From Pseudomonadota bacterium (GTDB lineage: Bacteria; Desulfobacterota; Desulfobacteria; Desulfobacterales; ETH-SRB1): a stretch of DNA of 12,171 nt. This document shows, one piece after another, positions 8,760 to 12,171 of the stretch (positions are counted from its first letter, which is position 1; the number at the start of each line of letters is the position of its first letter). The position numbers and the translations under genes were made by a program. The notes beneath the pieces were generated by a model that was not told the origin of the DNA, searched no databases, and saw only the letters and a program-made list of their open reading frames with translations. The DNA lies in the NCBI GenBank assembly GCA_018897415.1, contig JAHIKR010000274.1, positions 1 to 12,171 of the forward strand, given 5' to 3'.

Positions 8760-10160
8760 ATGTATCTTAAAAAGTATCACATACACTTTGTAGGAATCGG
8801 CGGAATAGGGATGAGCGGCATTGCTGAGCTCCTTCTTAATCTCGGCTATAAGGTATCGGGTTCTGATATAAGGTCGTCAGACATTACAAGGCGCTTGAAA
8901 AGGCTTGGCGGTATAATATTTGAAGGGCATTCCGACGAGCAGCTTAGCGGAGCTGATGTTGTCGTGACATCATCTGCAATAGGGGCGGATAATCCAGAGG
9001 TTGTTGCTGCAAGAAAAGCCTCAATTCCTCTAATACCAAGAGCGGAAATGCTGGCTGAACTTATGCGGTTAAAGTACAGCGTGGCTGTGGCCGGTGCGCA
9101 TGGGAAAACATCAACAACTTCAATAATTGCTTCGGTCCTGAGTAAAGGAGGGCTTGATCCTACAGTGGTTATCGGCGGCAAACTTAAAGGCATAGACTCA
9201 AATGCACTGCTTGGCAGAGGTGACTTTATAGTGGCCGAAGCTGATGAAAGTGATGGCTCTTTTCTTAAAATGTCGCCCACTATAGCGGTAGTAACCAATA
9301 TAGACAGAGAGCATCTCGATTTTTATGAAGACTTAAATTCCATAAAGGAAGCATTCTTAAGTTTCATTGACAGGATACCTTTCTATGGTCTTGCCGTGCT
9401 CTGCCTTGACAATGAGCCGATACAGGATCTTATCCCGAAGATTAAGAAACGATTTACTACCTATGGTATGAGCGCCCAGGCTGACTTTCATGCAAGGGAC
9501 ATTGTGTTCAGCACTCAGAAAAGCAGGTTTGATATCTATCATATGGGCGATATGCTTGGAAACATAACTTTAAATCTTCCCGGCACCCATAATGTTTACA
9601 ACTCTTTGGCAAGCATTGCTGTTGGAATTGAGCTGGATATTCCGTTTGATATTATCAAGTATGCCCTGGAAACTCTTGAAGGTGTTCAGCGAAGGCTTGA
9701 AGTTAAAGGAGAAGCAGGCGGGATTACAATTATTGACGACTACGGGCATCACCCAACAGAAATCAAAACTACTCTTAAAGCTGTAAGAGAAAGCTGGCCG
9801 GACAGGCGTATAATTGTTGTTTTTCAGCCTCACCGCTATACCAGAACAAAAGCTCTCTTTAATGAGTTTACTCGCTCATTCTACCAGTCAGATTTGCTTG
9901 TAGTTCTTCCAATTTATCCTGCTGGCGAAGAAAAGATAGAGGGAATAGATAGCTATAGCCTCTGTGAGGGAATTAGGACACATGGTCATAAAGAAGCTGC
10001 CTTCAAAGAAGATTTTAAAGAGGCTGTTTCACATTTAAAGGAGATATTAGAGCAGGGAGATATACTGCTTACGTTAGGTGCTGGGAATGTATGGAGAATT
10101 GGGGAAGAGATACTGGAAGAGCTGAAAGCAAAGAGCAAAGAGCAAAGAGCTAAGAGCTAA
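8760..10160 (+). CDS. murC: UDP-N-acetylmuramate--L-alanine ligase MurC
   Basis: Cytoplasmic Mur ligase attaching L-Ala to UDP-MurNAc, the first stem residue. At 466 aa it has normal family length. The Rossmann-like N-terminal domain begins HFVGIGGIGMSGIAELL. The ATPase domain has AGAHGKTSTTS with Lys116, then EADESDGSFL and TNIDREHLDFY. The C-terminal domain has DDYGHHPTEI from residue 326, FQPHRYTRTK and LGAGNVWRIGEEIL, all MurC-specific. The ATG at 8760 is the natural start, a few residues before the glycine-rich loop; no Shine-Dalgarno sequence precedes it, and the preceding 113 nt are repeat-rich. The last residues (KAKSKEQRAKS) are encoded by a heptamer array and probably lie outside the folded domain. 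murB follows after 6 nt. Mpl is the nearest alternative, but the cluster position and motifs support MurC. Confidence 0.97.
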   Translation: MYLKKYHIHFVGIGGIGMSGIAELLLNLGYKVSGSDIRSSDITRRLKRLGGIIFEGHSDEQLSGADVVVTSSAIGADNPEVVAARKASIPLIPRAEMLAELMRLKYSVAVAGAHGKTSTTSIIASVLSKGGLDPTVVIGGKLKGIDSNALLGRGDFIVAEADESDGSFLKMSPTIAVVTNIDREHLDFYEDLNSIKEAFLSFIDRIPFYGLAVLCLDNEPIQDLIPKIKKRFTTYGMSAQADFHARDIVFSTQKSRFDIYHMGDMLGNITLNLPGTHNVYNSLASIAVGIELDIPFDIIKYALETLEGVQRRLEVKGEAGGITIIDDYGHHPTEIKTTLKAVRESWPDRRIIVVFQPHRYTRTKALFNEFTRSFYQSDLLVVLPIYPAGEEKIEGIDSYSLCEGIRTHGHKEAAFKEDFKEAVSHLKEILEQGDILLTLGAGNVWRIGEEILEELKAKSKEQRAKS

Positions 10161-10161
10161 T
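10127..10161. repeat. Five tandem heptamers AGCAAAG/AGCTAAG at the murC 3' end
   Basis: Three copies of AGCAAAG (10127-10147), then AGCTAAG and AGCTAAT, follow each other without gaps. They encode the lysine-rich C-terminal tail of MurC, supply its TAA stop (10158-10160), and end 5 nt before the murB ATG. The AAGAG at 10152-10156 could act as a weak ribosome binding site for murB. Confidence 0.95.
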
Positions 10162-10166
10162 AAGCA

Positions 10167-11114
10167 ATGCTTGATTCTGATTCAAAAATATGGCTTGAAA
10201 GCTGCTTTAAAAAAAACGTCAGATTTGACGAATCTATGTCGAGTCATACATCCCTGCGGGTGGGAGGCGCTGCCGACGCATTTGTCATGCCTGAAAAACC
10301 TGAAGAACTTGTAGAGCTTATCAAGTGGTCACGGCAGAGGGATATCCCTTATATTGTTATCGGAGACGGGACGAATCTTCTTGTAAAAGACAGAGGCATA
10401 CGCGGAATTGTAGTTGTACTTACGAAATGTCTAAAGAGTATTACTAAAAGAGGTATGGGAAGAGATGGCATCATTGTTACTGCTTTAGCTGGAGCAAGGA
10501 TGCAGGCTCTTTGCTCTTTTGCTATTAAGAACGGCCTCAAAGGGATGAATTTTGCCATCGGTATTCCCGGTACGGTGGGCGGAGGCATAATGATGAATGC
10601 CGGCACTGTCTATGGATCAATAAAAGGCGTACTTGATTCCATAAAAATTTTGCTGCCTGCCGGGCATACTAAAATAATCATGAGAGAAAATCTAAATTTT
10701 GATTACAGGAAGCTGTCTCTGAAAGATGAAGTAAAAGAAGTTAATCAAGGCCAGCCCGTTATATTAGGGGCCTGCTTTTGCCTGCATCCTTCAGACCCAC
10801 AGAAACTTAAAAGAGATGCTGAGGAAATTCTAAAAGCAAGAAAAGAAAGACAGCCAACGGGCCTGCCCAGCGCAGGATGCTTTTTTAAAAACCCTTTGTC
10901 TGGGAAAACAGCGGGAGAGCTTATTGATTTAGCAGGACTTAAAGGCAAGTCAATAGGTGGAGCAGAAACTTCATTAAAACATGCCAATTTCATTATTAAC
11001 CGGGACAGAGCATCGGCCGCCGATATACTGGCCCTTATAGAGCTTGTTCAGGAAACGGTGGCAAAAAAGTTCAACATTAATTTGGAGCCAGAGGTAAAAA
11101 TTGTTGGGCAATAA
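10167..11114 (+). CDS. murB: UDP-N-acetylenolpyruvoylglucosamine reductase MurB, type II-like
   Basis: Cytoplasmic FAD enzyme reducing UDP-GlcNAc-enolpyruvate with NADPH to UDP-MurNAc, the substrate of MurC encoded just upstream. At 315 aa it is shorter than E. coli MurB, and the region between the Arg and the catalytic loop is compact, as in type II enzymes. FAD-binding motifs: SLRVGGAADAFVMPE, GDGTNLLV and GIPGTVGGGIMMNAG. Catalytic region: FDYR with Arg181, and Glu309 in LEPEVKIVG at the end. In PSAGCFFKNP residue 238 is Cys where the E. coli enzyme has the proton-donating Ser229 (AGSFFKNP); Cys should still be able to donate a proton, so activity is expected. The ATG at 10167 lies 6 nt after murC. 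The 3' end overlaps ftsQ by 14 nt. Confidence 0.96.
   Translation: MLDSDSKIWLESCFKKNVRFDESMSSHTSLRVGGAADAFVMPEKPEELVELIKWSRQRDIPYIVIGDGTNLLVKDRGIRGIVVVLTKCLKSITKRGMGRDGIIVTALAGARMQALCSFAIKNGLKGMNFAIGIPGTVGGGIMMNAGTVYGSIKGVLDSIKILLPAGHTKIIMRENLNFDYRKLSLKDEVKEVNQGQPVILGACFCLHPSDPQKLKRDAEEILKARKERQPTGLPSAGCFFKNPLSGKTAGELIDLAGLKGKSIGGAETSLKHANFIINRDRASAADILALIELVQETVAKKFNINLEPEVKIVGQ
11091..11094 (+). promoter_or_regulatory. Shine-Dalgarno site GAGG for ftsQ
   Basis: GAGG within the murB 3' end lies 6 nt before the TTG at 11101 and 9 nt before the in-frame TTG at 11104. It supports a TTG start for ftsQ, since no suitable ATG is found before the membrane segment. Confidence 0.6.
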
Positions 11115-11955
11115 GCATATAAAGAAAAACTATTATAAGGGCACCTCAATTAAAAGACGTGTCAAAATACTACAGCGCTTTATTTTCTGTTTCGAGATAG
11201 TGGCTGTAATTGTTATTTTAACTGTAATGAGCTTTGTTTTTATTCTGGGTCACGATTTCATTACACAATGTGACTATTTCAGGGCTGATAAAATAGCTGT
11301 TAGAGGAGGGAATCGACTTTCAAAACAGCATATTCTTGAACAGGCAAACATAAATAAAGGAATAAATATCCTTTCCGTCAATCTTTCAATAATAAGAAAC
11401 ACATTGCTGGCTCATTCATGGATAGCTGAGGCTGAGGTCAGGAGAGAGCTGCCGGATATAATAAGTATTAGAATTAAGGAGCATGAACCGCTTGCCATTT
11501 TAGATCTTGGCCGCAGGTTCCTGATAAACGTTAATGGAGAAGTATTTAAAGAATGGACTGCATCGGATCCGGATGTTCTGCCAATTGTCAGCGGACTTCA
11601 ATTTTCAGACCTAAATGTGTCTGGCGGGTCACGCAGCACAGCTTTTAATGCAGTAATGGAAGTTTTACGTCTTGGCCGGGAGCCTGATAGCATTCTTCCA
11701 AACGGGAGAATAAGAAAAATCCGGGTGGACAGACAAACAGGTCTTACCCTGTACGCATTTGATCGAGCAAGAGTAATAAAGCTGGGCTATCATGATTATC
11801 CAGACAAGTATGAAAGGCTTGAAAACGTGCTTTTCTATCTAAAGAGAAAGAGATGTTTTCCGGATTTCAATTCTATCGATCTAAACCACCTGGATCGTAT
11901 TGTTGTAAATCTTGTGAGTGATGGATCATCTGCCGGGGATCTTAAGGAGGTTTAA
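11101..11955 (+). CDS. ftsQ: Cell division protein FtsQ
   Basis: Bitopic inner-membrane divisome protein that joins cytoplasmic FtsA/FtsZ to the periplasmic synthases, usually together with FtsL and FtsB. The protein has 284 aa. A short basic cytoplasmic N-terminus is followed by one membrane helix at about residues 27-50 (IVAVIVILTVMSFVFIL). A POTRA domain follows at about 59-128 (FRADKIAVRGGNRLS, ending VRRELPDIISIRIKEHEP), then the FtsQ beta domain with INVNGEVF and LPIVSG. The sequence is weakly conserved, as usual for this family; the call rests on topology, POTRA pattern and position between murB and ftsA. The start is TTG at 11101, or possibly the adjacent TTG at 11104, both served by GAGG at 11091. 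The gene overlaps murB by 14 nt and ends 1 nt before ftsA. Confidence 0.95.
   Translation: MLGNKHIKKNYYKGTSIKRRVKILQRFIFCFEIVAVIVILTVMSFVFILGHDFITQCDYFRADKIAVRGGNRLSKQHILEQANINKGINILSVNLSIIRNTLLAHSWIAEAEVRRELPDIISIRIKEHEPLAILDLGRRFLINVNGEVFKEWTASDPDVLPIVSGLQFSDLNVSGGSRSTAFNAVMEVLRLGREPDSILPNGRIRKIRVDRQTGLTLYAFDRARVIKLGYHDYPDKYERLENVLFYLKRKRCFPDFNSIDLNHLDRIVVNLVSDGSSAGDLKEV
11943..11951 (+). promoter_or_regulatory. Strong Shine-Dalgarno site for ftsA
   Basis: TAAGGAGGT, a full-length match to the anti-Shine-Dalgarno sequence, lies at the end of ftsQ with the AAGGAGG core 6 nt before the ftsA ATG. It is the strongest ribosome binding site in the window and suggests that FtsA is made at a higher rate than FtsQ from the same mRNA. 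Confidence 0.85.
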
Positions 11956-11956
11956 T

Positions 11957-12171
11957 ATGCAGGGAAAGGAAGAAATTGTTGTGGGCCTTGATATTGGAAC
12001 TACCAAAATCTGCGCTGTTGTTGGTGAAGCATCTGGCGATGAAATCAATATAGTCGGTATAGGCACCCACCCTTCAATCGGGCTTCGTAAGGGAGTGGTG
12101 GTGAATATTGAATCAACCGTAGAATCTATAAAAAAAGCGGTTGAGGAAGCGGAGCTTATGGCCGGCTGCGA
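11957..12171 (+). CDS. ftsA: Cell division protein FtsA, N-terminal part; 3' end outside window
   Basis: Actin-like ATPase that tethers FtsZ to the inner membrane and recruits later divisome proteins. The first 71 codons are in the window. They begin MQGKEEIVVGLDIGTTKICAVVGE, the phosphate-1 (LDIGTTK) motif of the actin/Hsp70 fold in its FtsA form, and continue with INIVGIGTHPSIGLRKGVVVNIE, the conserved FtsA segment after the first beta hairpin. The ATG at 11957 is fixed by the strong ribosome binding site and by family N-termini. It follows ftsQ after 1 nt, so the two are cotranscribed. The C-terminal amphipathic membrane-targeting helix is not in view. The position after ftsQ excludes MreB and PilM-like relatives; ftsZ would be expected next. 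Confidence 0.96.
   Translation, partial: MQGKEEIVVGLDIGTTKICAVVGEASGDEINIVGIGTHPSIGLRKGVVVNIESTVESIKKAVEEAELMAGC

Noticed and set aside
8674..8763. Internal promoter before murC
   Set aside because: TATAAA (8697) has only a poor -35 match (TAACAA), and CTGACA (8735) has no -10 at proper spacing. Too weak to call.
8846..9298. 150-codon open frame on the - strand
   Set aside because: It lies entirely antisense to murC, whose protein is strongly conserved, and its translation resembles no family I know.

Overview
The window is an interior piece of a bacterial division and cell wall (dcw) cluster. All eleven genes lie on the + strand, in the order 'ftsI - murE - murF - mraY - murD - ftsW - murG - murC - murB - ftsQ - ftsA'. 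ftsI lacks its 5' part and ftsA its 3' part because the window ends inside them. Together they cover the cytoplasmic steps from UDP-GlcNAc-enolpyruvate to UDP-MurNAc-pentapeptide (MurB, C, D, E, F), the two membrane-associated steps giving lipid I and lipid II (MraY, MurG), the septal glycan polymerase and transpeptidase pair (FtsW, FtsI), and the divisome proteins FtsQ and FtsA. ddl is not between murB and ftsQ, and ftsL, mraZ, mraW and ftsZ would lie outside the window.

MurE carries the DNPR motif of meso-diaminopimelate-adding enzymes, which points to a Gram-negative type wall. The gene order, the MraY N-terminus (MFYHLLYPL...) and the MurE segment SIHYRAQEVKP suggest a Desulfobacterota (former Deltaproteobacteria) relative, probably near the Desulfobacterales. 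That placement rests on remembered family resemblance and was not searched.

The genes are packed as one transcription unit. ftsI/murE, murD/ftsW, ftsW/murG and murB/ftsQ overlap; murF-mraY, murC-murB and ftsQ-ftsA are 1 to 6 nt apart. Only three spacers exceed 6 nt: murE-murF (85 nt), mraY-murD (29 nt) and murG-murC (113 nt). I see no convincing internal promoter or terminator, no RNA gene, no mobile element and no CRISPR array.

The enzymes are textbook; the unusual part is the DNA at the gene borders. All three longer spacers, and also the murC-murB junction, carry short tandem repeats with a period of exactly 7 bp. Three of these arrays overlap the stop codon of the upstream gene, and the murG and murC arrays encode those proteins' C-terminal tails. 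The murG-murC spacer also contains an imperfect 62-bp tandem duplication. I found no evidence of a new protein system here; the heptamer repeats are the feature most worth following up.
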